This document shows, one piece after another, positions 49,801-62,132 of a stretch of DNA of 64,000 bases (position 1 is its first letter; every line of letters begins with the position of its first letter). The notes under the pieces were generated by a model, which saw only the letters and a list, made by a program, of their open reading frames with translations, did no database searches and was not told the origin of the DNA. Position numbers and translations under genes: made by a program. The stretch comes from Morinoia aosen (taxonomy: Eukaryota > Arthropoda > Malacostraca > Amphipoda > Talitridae): contig CM059563.1 of the NCBI GenBank assembly GCA_030386875.1, positions 17,006,001 to 17,070,000 on the forward strand, written 5' to 3'.

Positions 49801-51134
49801 GCCTTAATTACCAACATGCGATTAGCGATCGTGTTGACCATCCCACAACACCTAAGCCTTTTGTTCCTGAGATGGATGCAAAATAAAGCACTTACGTACA
49901 ACATTTCGTCTGCAAAACACGTTTAAAATAAAAACACGCGGCTCCACAAATCACTTCCGGTTTCGGTAGTATGTCCATAAGCTTCGTTGAAAAGTGGAAC
50001 TTCATTGGTTGGCCGTTCTGTAAACATAACCTGATGATGAAGTCTTAAATTTGCCGGTCACCTGCCCGCGCGGCCAATCGGCTGCGAGGAGAGCCTGGAT
50101 CAACACGCAGCGTTCGATCAGCTGGCGTGGCTGTGCTGCGGGGAGCAGGGGAGGGGAGCAGGGTAATTACAGCGTCCAGTAGCCCTCGTCAGTCAGCTGC
50201 TTCGTATCAGCACATGGTTGCGAGTGTTGCCACTTGATTTGAAGTTCGTACGTGCGTTCCTTTACCAGTTCAATTTCCCAAAAGTTAAGAAATAAAATTA
50301 ATTGAATTGTTTCATGTAACTTACCGTAATTTTGAATATAATATAAGAAAACAAGAAGAATTATTTCTTTGGTAGCAATCAGGTCTGCTATCAACAACCT
50401 CCGAAAACCAGAGAACATTTTTTTGTTAGCAACCAGGTCTGCAATCATCATCTACAAAAAAATGAAAAAATATTTCCACACAAAGTTCACAACCCCGAAT
50501 CGTTCATTCAGCCAAGAACTCGCCTGGAAGCCTAAACTAACCCCTGCGCAACCCTGAGCCGCCGTTGATAAGCAGCTGTAACACTGTTCAAAAAACAGCA
50601 GTTCCCTTTTATGCAGAAAAGTAACAATTGGATTAAAATGAATGTTCTAGGAATCATGGCACAGAACCCTGAATTGATTTTATCAAGGGGTCCTCGATAG
50701 GTGCTCAAAGATACTACTCATACAGATAATCGGTGAAATCGAGACAAAAATAAAATGCTATAAAACCTTCCATAACACACGTTCCGCCTTCTGAAATTCA
50801 AACCTCAAAATACGGAAAAAATGCACATAAGAGCGCTCATCTTCTTCGGGACTTCGAAAACTAAAATCGCATCTAAAAATATTAGAACATAGTTTCGGAA
50901 CTCAACTTAGGCACGTGTTAGTGCTGGAATGACGTCAAAATGTGAAACAAGAGACTACGTTTCTTGTACGGCGTCGAGTAAATAACCCGGGATCCCGCCC
51001 GACCAGTGCTGGTCGGCAGGGCCACGCCGCCCACGCGAGCTGCACTGCGCTGTGCCCCTCTCACTGATTGATCGGCTCCGGCACGGCGGCAGCTGGAAGT
51101 GTGCGACAAGTGGTATTTCATACGACGACTTGAG
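46894..51134. other. No gene seen; GC patches
   Basis: A GC patch at 47085-47210 contains CAGGTTCGACCGA, a partial pol III B-box-like word, but no cloverleaf. GC-rich patches at 50050-50165 (CCAAT word, purine run) and 50985-51110 (GACCAGTGCTGGTC palindrome) lack recognisable exons. Confidence 0.5.
48279..48296 (+). repeat. Homopolymer C18
   Basis: Eighteen uninterrupted C residues; the opposite strand is G-rich. No mobile-element terminus is evident beside it. Confidence 0.9.
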
Positions 51135-51575
51135 AAGTGTGAAGCTGGGCAGCCAAGGAAGTGCGAAGCTAAGGAAGTGTGATGCTAGGAAGCTAAGGAA
51201 GTATGAAGCTAGGAAGCTAAGGAAGTATGAAGCTAGGAAGCTAAGGAAGTATGAAGCTAGGAAGCTAAGGAAGTGTGAAGCTAGGAAGCTAAGGAAGTGT
51301 GAAGCTAGGAAGCTAAGGAAGTGTGAAGCTAGGAAGCTAAGGAAGTGTGAAGCTAGGAAGCTAAGGAAGTATGAAGCTAGGAAGCTAAGGAAGTGTGAAG
51401 CTAGGCAGCTAAGGAAGTGTGAAGCTAGGCAGCTAAGGAAGTGTGAAGCTAGGCAGCTAAGGAAGTGTGAAGCTAGGCAGCTAAGGAAGTGTGAAGCTAG
51501 GCAGCTAAGAAAGGGTGAAGCTAGGCAGCTAAGAAAGGGTGAAGCTAGGCAGCTAAGAAAGGGTGAAGCTATGCA
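51135..51575 (+). repeat. Minisatellite, 24-bp unit, about 18 copies
   Basis: Unit is GAAGCTAGGAAGCTAAGGAA followed by GTGT; later units change AGGAAGC to AGGCAGC, and the last three have AAGAAAGGGT. The plus frame at 51052-51588 gives an eight-residue repeat of the type RKLRKCEA. It has no conserved domain at either end, so it is not called as a gene. Confidence 0.95.
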
Positions 51576-54500
51576 TGAAGAAACGTGAAACTATGAAAAA
51601 TAACTGTGAACTGACAGGCGGGAATGAAGAGTATCAACTGCAAAACGGCAACCGAGTGCCTCAGGTTCAGGATAATCACCGAGAGCTTCAGCTGTACACC
51701 GACACAACACCGACAGCAGCTGCAATGCACTCACCAGCAGGGATAATACAACTAGCTATTATAAAAATTACCCAGGGCTACAGATTTCAACAATTTTTAA
51801 AATAGAAATAGTGATATCTGCAGGACTGATTTACACCCCTACTCGAGAGAGTCACTCAAAAAGCAGCTCCGACAAATTAAATCAAGAGCTCATGCATGTC
51901 CGCTTTACCCGTCGACGCACAGCTGCAGCAACGTACGCAGGAAACACCTGCAGTCCAGTTTGCCAGGATGATCGCCGACTGTTGTACCCCTTCCTATCTG
52001 GAGCCCAGTTTGTGACGGTGACCGAAAACCAGAGACTTCATACCTGCAACTCCATCACGAGTTGATCATCAGCGACAGTCAATCGCCAAGATACTGACCA
52101 GGGAACTAACTGACCGACTAACAACACGAGCTTTCGTTACAAGATGAAAACGTTGCGGTTCTCAGGGAACGCAGCTGCAAAATGATGCGTACTTATTATG
52201 AAGAGTCAGAAACGTTGTTGGACAACAAATAAATGTTAGAATATCTGAGGAATGAATCAGATATGAGCAAATACAAGCTCCGTGAAAGACTACGATACAG
52301 CGAAATAATAATATCGCCCCTACTTTCACCATTAATGTACCATGAATTAAAAAAGTAAACAAAAATAGTGCATGAAGTTGACCAAACCAATATCTCCTCT
52401 TTCACTGACACAGATGAAACAATAGCTGGCAGTATATACGGGTTGACACATTATCGCAAGCCCAGGCAGAATAAAGTAAGATTCTAACACATAAGCGTGA
52501 CAGTTGGCAAATATAATTCATTCAACAGACTCCGTATAATGAATCGTAATGCCGAAAACGCCAGTGAAACGTGAAATATCACAATGCAGCATAAGTGAAG
52601 AGGCGGCGAAATTCAAACATCAATTTCAATTATTCGAGTCAGGGAAAGCAGGGCAGAGCGAGAGAGGGAAGTAGAAGGGGTTGTGAAATATTAAAGCTGG
52701 GTTGTCGGAGAGCTCCGTTCGTTGCAGCGCAGCCCAATTAACTCGCCGCTCTCGTCGTCCACGGTCGACTCACGTCCAACTTTGTTTGAGAAAATGAAGG
52801 GCCTCTCCAAGCATGTTAGGAAAGCACGAACGTGATCAAAACCTTCAACGAAATACAACTTGTCAACCGCAAAGAGGTCGGGGAACACGACTATGGTCAG
52901 CGTGAAGTGGGAACAATTTGCCAGCTTGAAATGGGCGCTCGAGGAGCTTTGTTTACTGTTAAACGTAAACTCAAACTCAAATTTATTGCCACGTACCATT
53001 CATAAATCGAACATGAGCAAACTCGCCCTCTTACGTACCTGCAACCGAATACGTGCGATGAACTCCACAACGAAACTTTCATTTCTTTTCAAGTACCCGT
53101 TTTCTAAACGTCTTTCGTATTTAAATGTGCGTTTACGCTTCAGGGCACAAGCAGTATTCGTTGAAAATGAGAGCATATTGCCTCGTGCTCAAGAGTAAAT
53201 ATGCAACACGCGCCCCGCATACACGAGAAAGAGAATGTCAAAAAAATTTCAGGACGAGCGTTGAGTCAACAAGAAAAATATCTAGCGACCGTGGCGGAGG
53301 AGGAAGTCGCCTCCGGATAAAGGTTGCCTCTATAAATCCAAAATTTTCAAATGGTTTTTCCAAGAAAATTCACGCATTTCGACGCGAAAAATAGGGATCT
53401 GACAACTGAGCCTTCACTAAGACCACCATGGGACAGAAACGAGGGTGCCATGGTTCTTCTAATTCATGACGCAAGTGATGGTCCACACAACCAAAACCAA
53501 TGGCATTAATAGTACATACTTCTAAACCGAGAAAACTATAGAGAAGTTGTGGAGCGCGCGAAATGAAAACCATGCTCTTGGAAATCACAGGAAATGATAA
53601 CTGAAGAAATGAGAGTTTCTCATCTAATTCCAACGGAAAGCCCATAATTGAATGCATCGCAGGCAAAAACTGGTATTGTCCATCTCAGGATTTCGCTCAC
53701 TTCTAAGCAAAGTAAACATGTTAATTTAGTGCACCTTGCTTTAGAATATTTAATTACCTTCTACTTCGACGCAATATGCTCTTTCACGACCACTAAGATA
53801 GTTACCAACGATCCTACTTTCCTAATGTTTCTCAAAAAAAAATACAGTTTATTTAAGTGTCGGATCTAATAGAAACACACCGAAAAGCAAAAAACTTCAA
53901 ACTAATTTCGGCAACTTTGACCGGTGAAAAACACAATCTAGCAGGCAGCCCTCGGGCTTGGAAGAAGCCGATGTCATCTTCATCTACAGCGGTATCCAGA
54001 AACGTGGCACAAGGGAAGATTTCATGACTAGGAAAGTCATCAAAATTTAATAACACTTACAACTTCTAAATCAATTTTAAATGAAATCAAATCGAGGTGA
54101 AAACGAATTCACACTTTTTTACGACACAGATGAACGTTCGTTTAAATTTCTTACTAATCTTGATTTTCAATACACCCGAACCTACATTGAATCAACCAAA
54201 GAACGCAATACTATAAATTGCCTAAAAAAATATTTAATCCATTTTAGTTTTCGAAAGGCAGAAATTCAACATCCCCAAAGGGGAGCGTGCCTCCAGCGGG
54301 GCCTCTGCATCGGCCTGGCAGAGCCCCTTTAACGGTCGCTGCATCAGTAGCCGAAAAAAACGCAAGCGACTCAGGGTAACGGGAAAAATCGTGCCAAGAA
54401 TAGAATGCCCGTCTGTCACTTCATTTTCTACAAACACACATTTCAAACCTTGGACAAGATTAGAGTCTGATAAAGCTGATTGACGAGAGCAAGAATGCAT

Positions 54501-54742
54501 GACTACAACGCACGTGAATGCCGTTGGATCGTTGTTCCATTAGACCGAGCTCCCTTGAAGGAATATTTCTCCGACGTTTCTTTTCTCTACTAACGCAAAA
54601 TAATAAGTGAAAAAAGGTCAGCATCTATAAAATAGCTCCATCCTTAGAGCTTACAGCTGAGCAAGCAACAGGGTTGAACAAACAACCTGTGCAAGAAGCA
54701 GAATGTGTAACACAACGTTTTTACAGTGATGGTAAACTTTTT
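51576..54742. other. No confident gene
   Basis: Opposite-strand frames of 102 and 112 codons overlap at 52691-53198, and neither has a motif. The rest is AT-rich. Confidence 0.5.
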
Positions 54743-55017
54743 TTAACACGTTCCGCATGTATTGGGCCATATGTGTACCACTAGTAAATTGCTCACTCGC
54801 GTGTCGCTATAAATTAATGACATTTCATCTGCTTCGCGACATATTCAAAAAATAACTGCTATCATTTGAGGTTAAATGTTATCGTGGAATTTTATTTTCT
54901 ATATTTCGTACAGAGGATAAAATGTATTCGAACAGTAAAGTCGATTGCACAATTCTGCTAATTACGGCCTAACCAAACCAACCGTTAACCACAGCGGAAA
55001 CGCGGTAAACGTGTTAA
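54743..55017 (-). mobile_element. TTAA-flanked element, group B, 275 bp
   Basis: Left end TTAACACGTTCCGC, right end GCGGTAAACGTGTTAA: the outer 10 bases are identical inverted repeats, followed by a 2-bp offset. It is the reversed relative of the 18046 element and non-coding. Confidence 0.62.
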
Positions 55018-57124
55018 AGGAGAGTGATGAGTGATGCAACTGACTAAACGAGCATAAAACATGTAACGCTTTAAATACCAATTCATCTTCTATTTTACGG
55101 TTGCTGTTTCCAAAACTATTTTTTTGCACGAGAAACCTAAGTCATGATTTTTTTCCCCACAGCAAAAACAGCCAATGTAACGGGCACAAATAGAAAACGC
55201 CTATAAAAATTCTATTCGCTGATAATGAAGCAGTTCCTCAACGTGTAATTGGGCGTGGTGCGCATGAACCATTGTTACCCGAAGCTCCATCGATTATCAA
55301 AGTTGCAAAAGCTACAGGCGAACCTCTTTCACTTGAAATTCAAAGCCATTACGCGTGAAGTTGTGATACCTACGTACGAGTTTACCCTCATTTGAGGATC
55401 GTAGAACTGCCAGCCATTAGCGTCGAGGTTGAGGGCCAGGTCCCAAATTGCACAAAATAGACGATGTGCAGGGTGGATAGGTCACGGGTCGTGGCAAGCA
55501 GGGGAGCAAACGTGGGTCAGGGAGTGTGGGTCACAAGAGTAGGTCGAGCAACACTCCACGTTCCAGGAGGCAACCGCCAGATAACAAAGGCGCGTTTGCA
55601 TCTCCTGCCTCATTGGCTGCAAAGAAGGCGGGCGGCATCGATGCTAAAAAGGTCGCACCACCTTGATTCGGATTTAAGTTACCGTAATACTAATTATGGC
55701 GTATAAAACGGTATCTCAGCCGCGTCAAAAATGCTAATGGAATCTATTGAACGGGCGAAGAACTCAGAAGTGGCGAATGCGCCTAGTGTACAAAATGGAA
55801 AGAAAACCGTAAGATTTGAAACGTTGAGAGTACGATGTGGCGAATGTGCAAAATGGAAAGAAAACCTTAAGATTTGTAGCGTCGAAGAGAGTACGATAAT
55901 AGAAGCATTCAATGACGTGCAGAAGCGTCACTCAGAAGTCTAGCTCGAATCTGGGAAAGAATGAACCAACCTAACGATATTGAAGCCCTCAGAAAGATTA
56001 AGGTTTCAATCAGGAATGTCTAGAATTGAGGTACCTCGGTAAGCTTTGAGCACGACTCTTACAGCAGGTCATCCTCACTGCAGCTAAGAGGGGGCATAAA
56101 AGTGAGCTCTTAAGCCCTTGAAGGAGAACAAAAGAACCATTCGGGTCCGTCAATGGGATAAGCTTGAGTGAACGCAAAGTGTGTGCATCACCTCAGCTTT
56201 CTGTGAGAAAGGTCAAGAGTAGTGAGAACGAATTGAAACTGAAGTTCGAGATATCCTTGAAATTAGAAATGGGCGGGTGAGCTATCCATAAGTTGCATTT
56301 CATTTTTGGAAGGGGAAAATTGCGTACACACCCACATTTCACAACTTCACTGGCAAATGAGATTCACTCAAAGACAACTAGCGTTTCTTGAACGTTTTCT
56401 TGGTGAAATTTGAAGATAAGATAACATGGGAGAACTGCAGTCTTTAGAAAAACATTTCTACATTTAAATCTTTTACTTTACAATTAAGTTACACAGTATA
56501 ACTTCATATTTTATTTTAAAAAATGAGGGTGAAATCGCATTTTAATAGCGACATTGATGGTTAACTAACTTTGCCTAAAATAACAATGAAAACTTGAGGG
56601 CGAGGCTTCGATATTCTGATGCATGAAGAAAAATATAATACGTTATTTTCTCGGAGTTAGCTGGAAATGCTAAACGGGTGCAATGTTATCCATGTTATTG
56701 AGAGATGAACCATTCACGAATAGAGTAATGTGTACAACAGGGTCAACACGAAACAAAATTTCCATAAAATCAAACATTCTTCCGAAATTTCTGAATACAA
56801 ACTTTCCTCCGAAATTTCTCACCAAGGGAAACCTCGCAGTTTTTACTAATCCACTTTTCAAAACACGGTACGAAGCATGTGCATGCTATTTTAGAAAAAG
56901 ATCAACCACCGAGCGAGAAACAGAAGGGTCCGGAGGAGGCTGCGTAGAACACGAGTCCAAAAGTGGCACCTTGTGGGGGGCCGAAACGCGCTATCCTGGG
57001 ACGCTAGTCCCCCGCGTAGCATGGCTACTGTACTCGCAAGAAAACGGCCTCATCACGACGAAGAATGTAAATTTAGCGTATTTTTTTGGATTTGTTTGCT
57101 CTGGATGATGTGAATTTGTTCTTG
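55018..57124. other. No gene seen
   Basis: A moderate GC patch at 55430-55650 precedes the 60-bp duplication. The 141-codon plus frame at 56683-57108 has no recognisable domain. Confidence 0.5.
55775..55900 (+). repeat. Tandem duplication, about 60 bp
   Basis: GTGGCGAATG, AAAATGGAAAGAAAACC and TAAGATTTG appear in the same order twice, followed each time by GAGAGTACGAT. The frame at 55731-55943 crosses it. Confidence 0.82.
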
Positions 57125-57300
57125 ATGTATTTTTAATGAACTCACACAAACGAATTTTGTTCTGAATGCATTTTCCATTTTTGCCATTTTTTTGCCATTT
57201 TGTTCTGAATGCATTTTCCAGGAACTCACACAAACGAATGACAAGAAGATTTGTCCTGGAAGTATTTTCCAGGAATTCGCGCAAACGAACGACAAGAGCG
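57125..57300 (+). repeat. Diverged tandem repeat, 45-100 bp spacing
   Basis: GAACTCACACAAACGAAT or AATTCGCGCAAACGAACG and TT(C/T)TG(A/G)A-G-ATTTTCCA recur three times. The overlapping minus frames (57053-57338) repeat RLCEFLEN-type peptides because of it. Confidence 0.8.
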
Positions 57301-57518
57301 ATAGAGGATGACAGCTTTTTCGAGACCTTTGAGGACAAAAGTCAGGTGAGAATGTTCTGTAAGTCGTTGATGCATAAGATGGTCGTGTTTATCTAACTTC
57401 ATTGCGGTATTCCACGAATAAGAACAAGTACGAGCTTTTGCAGCATAACTTGTCATCGAAATTGAAGAACAACAAGCAAAATCCCAAGGATTATTACTAC
57501 GAAATTGATTTAAGACAT

Positions 57519-57748
57519 TTAACACGTTGACTGCGACACGACCCACCGGTGGGTCGTGCTTAGGTTTTTCCTGCTGCGAAACGACCCATCGATGGGTCGT
57601 TTTGAAAAATTCTAACAACCTTTCTAAATTAGTGGTATTTAACAGGCCCAGTTAATGTTTGATATTTACAAATTTGCTTATCACTTTTGACTTTAAATTC
57701 AAGTTGAATATTGAACTTCGGTTTAACCCATCGCAACTAACGTGTTAA
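57519..57748 (+). mobile_element. TTAA-flanked miniature element, group A, 230 bp
   Basis: Same length as and similar over its whole extent to the 42284 copy, reversed. Termini are TTAACACGTTGACTGCGA and TCGCAACTAACGTGTTAA. Two perfect 20-bp palindromes lie at 57538-57557 (CCGG centre) and 57581-57600 (TCGA centre). Several frames cross it but none is a gene. Confidence 0.78.
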
Positions 57749-59602
57749 ATGAGTACCAACATGAAATAAAACGATAGTTCAAAACGGTGTGTAAAATGTT
57801 AGCAAATATCACTCAACGCACACACCGTTAACGAGGTTACATTTCCATCCAACACCAGATTACATCATACTACGATCATGCGAAATAAAACTTTGAATTG
57901 GATTGAATATATTGAAAAATTTATTACGGGAAGTATTAAAATATACTCAAGAAGAATAAATGACATGAAAAAATAAAATTGAGAAGCTACGTAAGGCCGC
58001 TAGGAAAAATGACCAAAACTGAACAATGACTCCAGAAGCAATAGGAACTATAACCTGAATCTTGAGAAGGGCCTTATAAAATCCCAACGACTTCACATCT
58101 GAAATTAATAATACACTATTTTTAGCACTAGAACTTGATTTAAGACAGTCACAACGACCCCGTGCAAGATTGCTATTTATACTCGCTGGTCTCAAAACCA
58201 GACTTCAAGTATAAGCCTATCAAAGATCTATCGCAAACACACCCTTAACCCATGCTGTCAACACGAATACATTATACAAAACTCGACATGAGGTGGGACC
58301 ATAACATACACCCACACGCTATCTTCACTGCAGACGGTGTTTTATCGGGTGATCTTCATAGATGGGTTATTATAAACTGGCACAAGAGCCATCATTTTTG
58401 CGTCAGTTTACGAGTATTATCTTATTTATAACGCGCACATGAAACACATGTAGGTATTGATCGTTTCTGGTTTAGAAAAAACGTCCTAGAATTTATTTCA
58501 AGCTCTGCCAAAAGCTAGGTTGTGAGAACCAAACGCGGCGTGCGTTGTTGCCCAAATGTCGGTACATAATGACAACCAAGGGTGTTATTTGAATCAACTT
58601 ATTCGACGAAAAAAATTGTACACGGGACTGCAAGAACCATAATTTGAGAAAGCTTGACTAAAAAAATGAATTGAAATACGATAACAAATAACGACGAAGT
58701 AAATAAATAAATAACAAAAAATGTTACAGTTGTAGCTCAAATAAACCAATTTTTGAAGTTTCACTTATTCCGACATGAAATAAGACTAGCAAGGTCTTTT
58801 AAATAATCACGAAAACCGGTAAATAAAGCACCCTCCGCTAAAACAAGTTTGAAACTTGATAAACGGGAATGCCATTAGGCAGACGTAACCAGAATTAAAA
58901 AACACGGAGCCAAATAAGCGAAACCCACGTGGGAATATGGATTCTCTCCTGCGGCAGCTGCTCAGAGGGCCCGCAATCACGTATGCAAATGGACTGCGCG
59001 CTCCACATTCACAGAGTTAGCCACATACTCAAGCCGAGTAGCCGCTTGAGTTCGCTAAACTTCCCCAAAAATAATGAAACACGGAGACCGGCCCAACCTT
59101 AGCGTATTTAGTTTCTGCCATTGCAGTCGTTGCGTGAAAAATAAAATCTGACCAGCCAAATAGAGGTAATTAATTCAGGCTAAGTAAGCTTTGAAGTGAA
59201 AAATCCTGAAATGGGAATGGATGAAGGTCGCTTGAATCATTCCGAGTCGGATGGAGTTTAAAGAAAAATGGAAGAAGGGGGGATGGCGAACACTGGTGCA
59301 ATTCGTTACCCTCATCCTTATAATTGTTGAGGGAACAGAGCTCGCTCGGGTGTTCGTTGCTGGAAAAAATTGCAAAGTATCTGAAACCCACACGCGATTT
59401 TGTTGAAGCGGATGGTTTTTCTCTGTGTTGGAAAGACAGAAAGAAAATTTCAAATTACCAAAAACACGCACAATCAATTTGGAAGTATGAAGAGACGGCA
59501 CTTTTCCACATATCTACGGTACAATTTCACGAGATCAAATAACTCAACACTCTGAATTCGATGGAAGAACTATTTAACGTTAGCACTGAATAAGGTTATA
59601 GG
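57749..59602. other. No gene seen
   Basis: AT-rich. It contains CCCACGTGGG (58924-58933) and the octamer ATGCAAAT (58983-58990) within 70 bp, possibly by chance. Confidence 0.5.
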
Positions 59603-59885
59603 CCGCTAGTTTAAGCATAAGAAAGGTGTTGCCTAGAAAGAAACGAGGAAAGCACCATTTTGTAAGGAATTAAGGAAACGGGGAGCTTATGCGCATGGAA
59701 ACAGCAAGATTGAAAAAGGTTTATGAAACAATATAAAGGTTGAATAACTGAATAATAGATACTGAAAAAAGATAGAAGTGAATCAAAGAAGCGTAACAAA
59801 ACGAAATATTATTTCATTACAAGAAATAGACTACCTAAGCTTCAGCTCGAAACCTCACATCTTCCTCTTGGGAAAGCAAATCTTT
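59603..59885 (-). mobile_element. Retroposon family copy K (diverged)
   Basis: Diverged copy with AAAGCACCATTTTGTAAGGA, ATGGAAACAGCAAGATTGAA, GTGAATCAAAGAAG and ACCTCACATCTTCCTCTTGG. No flanking duplication was seen. Confidence 0.6.
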
Positions 59886-60883
59886 TGCATTGAAATATCA
59901 GCCAACACTCGAACTAGATGCTAAACAACAAAACGAACAATGCAAAAATACAACAGAAAACATAGAAACTATGAGCAGCGAGTAAAAAAAGTAGCGTGTC
60001 TCTAATTGAATAAGGTGTCACGGGTCAACATAATTAACTGGAATGAAGGATACAGTTTTTATCACGTAAACGACTGATCTCCAGAGTCATGTTCTTGTCT
60101 CCCTCAAATTCGATCAACACATTACATTTCTTAGAACACAATCGCATCGTAACTTACCAACGCACACGCAAATACAAATGATACAACAACCTCACTATCC
60201 TTTCCACCATTGCCAATTTTAGCCGAGGTCGAACACTGGACACGTTCGCACTCATACATTCACACTCACACACTCATTCACACATTTACACATTTACACA
60301 CTCACACGCACATACACGCTCAAACATTCACACCTACACATTCAAACTCACATATTAACATTCCCACTCTCATTACCACATTGAGAGACTGGAGGGTCTA
60401 CCACACATTCACATTCACACATTCATAGACGACAGAGTCAGCCTCCAAGCGCGCACACACACCTCCGAGAGCAGAGCTCACGCAGCTTTAGCGGAGCCGA
60501 AGGCGCCGCTCTGATGGACGCGACCGGGAGCATCCGGCGGAGGGGAAGCGGCGGAGGCAACGAAGGGTGAACGGAGGAGTCTGCTGAAGTATCGGTTACA
60601 CGTCCCCTCCAGTAGTGGTACACAGTAGCTCGCGTTTACAGGATTACTACACGAGCTGCGCTCTCAGTAAAGCCGTATAAATAGTTTAAGAGTTAGCATT
60701 TGCCCTCAAGTGAAGGGTGTTGCAATATTACTCCACGGGCACAGCGGTCAGAAGGGGGATATTGAAACAGTGGGACTTGAGCATCAGCATACCGAAAGGC
60801 AAAGAATAAGTCCGTACCGTGAAATAATCTTAACATGTTCTGAATAAAAAGTTAACAAATGAATAAATAAAATATTCTAATCA
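59886..60883. other. GC-rich, CpG-containing patch
   Basis: After the CA-rich repeat, 60440-60620 is GC- and CpG-rich. An in-frame plus peptide includes MDATGSIRRRGSGGGNEG before a GTGAAC that could be a donor. A first exon is possible but unsupported. Confidence 0.4.
60238..60425 (+). repeat. Degenerate CA/ACATTC simple repeat
   Basis: Runs of CACACTCACACATTCACAC interrupted near 60375-60400. The His/Thr-rich frame at 60210 is a product of the repeat. Confidence 0.9.
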
Positions 60884-61375
60884 TTACTTTTCCCTAAATA
60901 CCATCGGCAGATAAAAAGCGCATTGCGCAATTTGTGAGGGGATCCACATTTTATCTTGAGAATACCTGCCATAGCTTAGCATGCAACGACAAAGAGAAAT
61001 ATGCGTGGTGACCTTTTTGAAACGCCAGCCAGCAATCGTTGGAGCACTAAAGGGGCCCACTCCGTGAAACAGGACCCGCCGGGATAACGGGGTCTTAGAG
61101 GGTCCCTTCGTCCCCATAATGCCACTCGTGTCGTCGAGAGCGGAGGCAGCTGATCGGATCAGACAAAAGCAATAACCATCGTAGAAAGGCGTTTCCACGT
61201 CAAATAAAATTGCTATAAAACCCCAGTCTCCTGCGGCAGCGCTTACGAGACGCTGAATATCGTATGTCATCCTTTGAAAGTCATCAAGCGAGCTTAAAAA
61301 TTCGAACAAATGTTTTCTCGAAATGGTGGTATTCAGTGCGGTGGGAGTGAGTAACATACAACCGAAACGCCTCAA
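60884..61375 (-). pseudogene. Possible decayed non-LTR reverse transcriptase fragment
   Basis: A 163-codon minus-strand frame, the longest here that is not repeat-driven. Residues 38-67 read YDIQRLVSAAAGDWGFIAIL followed by FDVETPFYDG. This resembles the segment around motif A of R1/Jockey-type retrotransposon polymerases: an amphipathic helix, a hydrophobic strand, then F-D-(V/I)-x-x-A-F-D, whose first aspartate binds catalytic metal. Here the first aspartate is D59, but the second half is altered (PFYD rather than AFD). Residues 22-33 could correspond to the preceding QFGF-type segment. The later FADD motif is absent and residues after about 75 show no likeness, so any enzyme is broken. The match was made by eye and could be chance. 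Confidence 0.3.
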
Positions 61376-62132
61376 AGTTCATAGTTGAATTCGGAATGAT
61401 TTTTACAACCACCGAGAACTTCGAAACCTCAAAAAAACGAGAACGTCGCGCTGAAACCTACACGAGGTTTTTCCAAAAAATTACAGAAACAAGCCTTGAA
61501 AAACATCTCCAAAAGGTACAGTACATCAGATCTCAAATGACTGGGTCAAGGGTCCGTTTACTTACGCTAGGAGCAAAGAGTGCTTCTTGACCATGGAGAG
61601 ATGGTGTTACCTTTCCATCCTAACCTTTCCCACCGTCAAAAACACAAGCCCAGTTTTGAAAAATTCTCAGCAGCTGAGTGCTTTCATGAAATATTCGAGG
61701 AAGAACTTCGTACTAAAAAAAGGCATCACAAATTCGAAGCAGGTTATTTTGATTTCAGGAGAGTTGTCTCACTGCGAACACTGATGAATTGAAAATGCCT
61801 CAATGTCCACAAATATTTCATTATCGGAGAGTAACTGTAAAACAGTAATTGCTCGATCACGTCAACCAATAGACTATACAAGTTATTCCAAAAGTTTATT
61901 CTAATCGAACAAACGGTACTTCCGTGAAAACTCCCGACATTCAAGACGCGGCACAGAAGTTACAGAACAGAATGGGACATAATAAATAACATTGAGAAGC
62001 AACTCATGCTCATCACGCATTGGGAAAAACACTCATAAGAACATATTTAAAGTAGAACTTATTCCACAGCATATACCACACTTAATAGCTAAGTAAATAA
62101 ATAGAACTTAACAAGTTCTACCCGCATTCAGC
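61376..62132. other. No gene seen
   Basis: AT-rich, with overlapping short plus frames at 61580-61792 that have no motif. Confidence 0.55.

Noticed and set aside
51052..51588. 178-codon plus frame of basic RKLRKCEA-type repeats
   Set aside because: Produced by a 24-bp tandem array; unit changes look like array homogenisation, not codon-level constraint.
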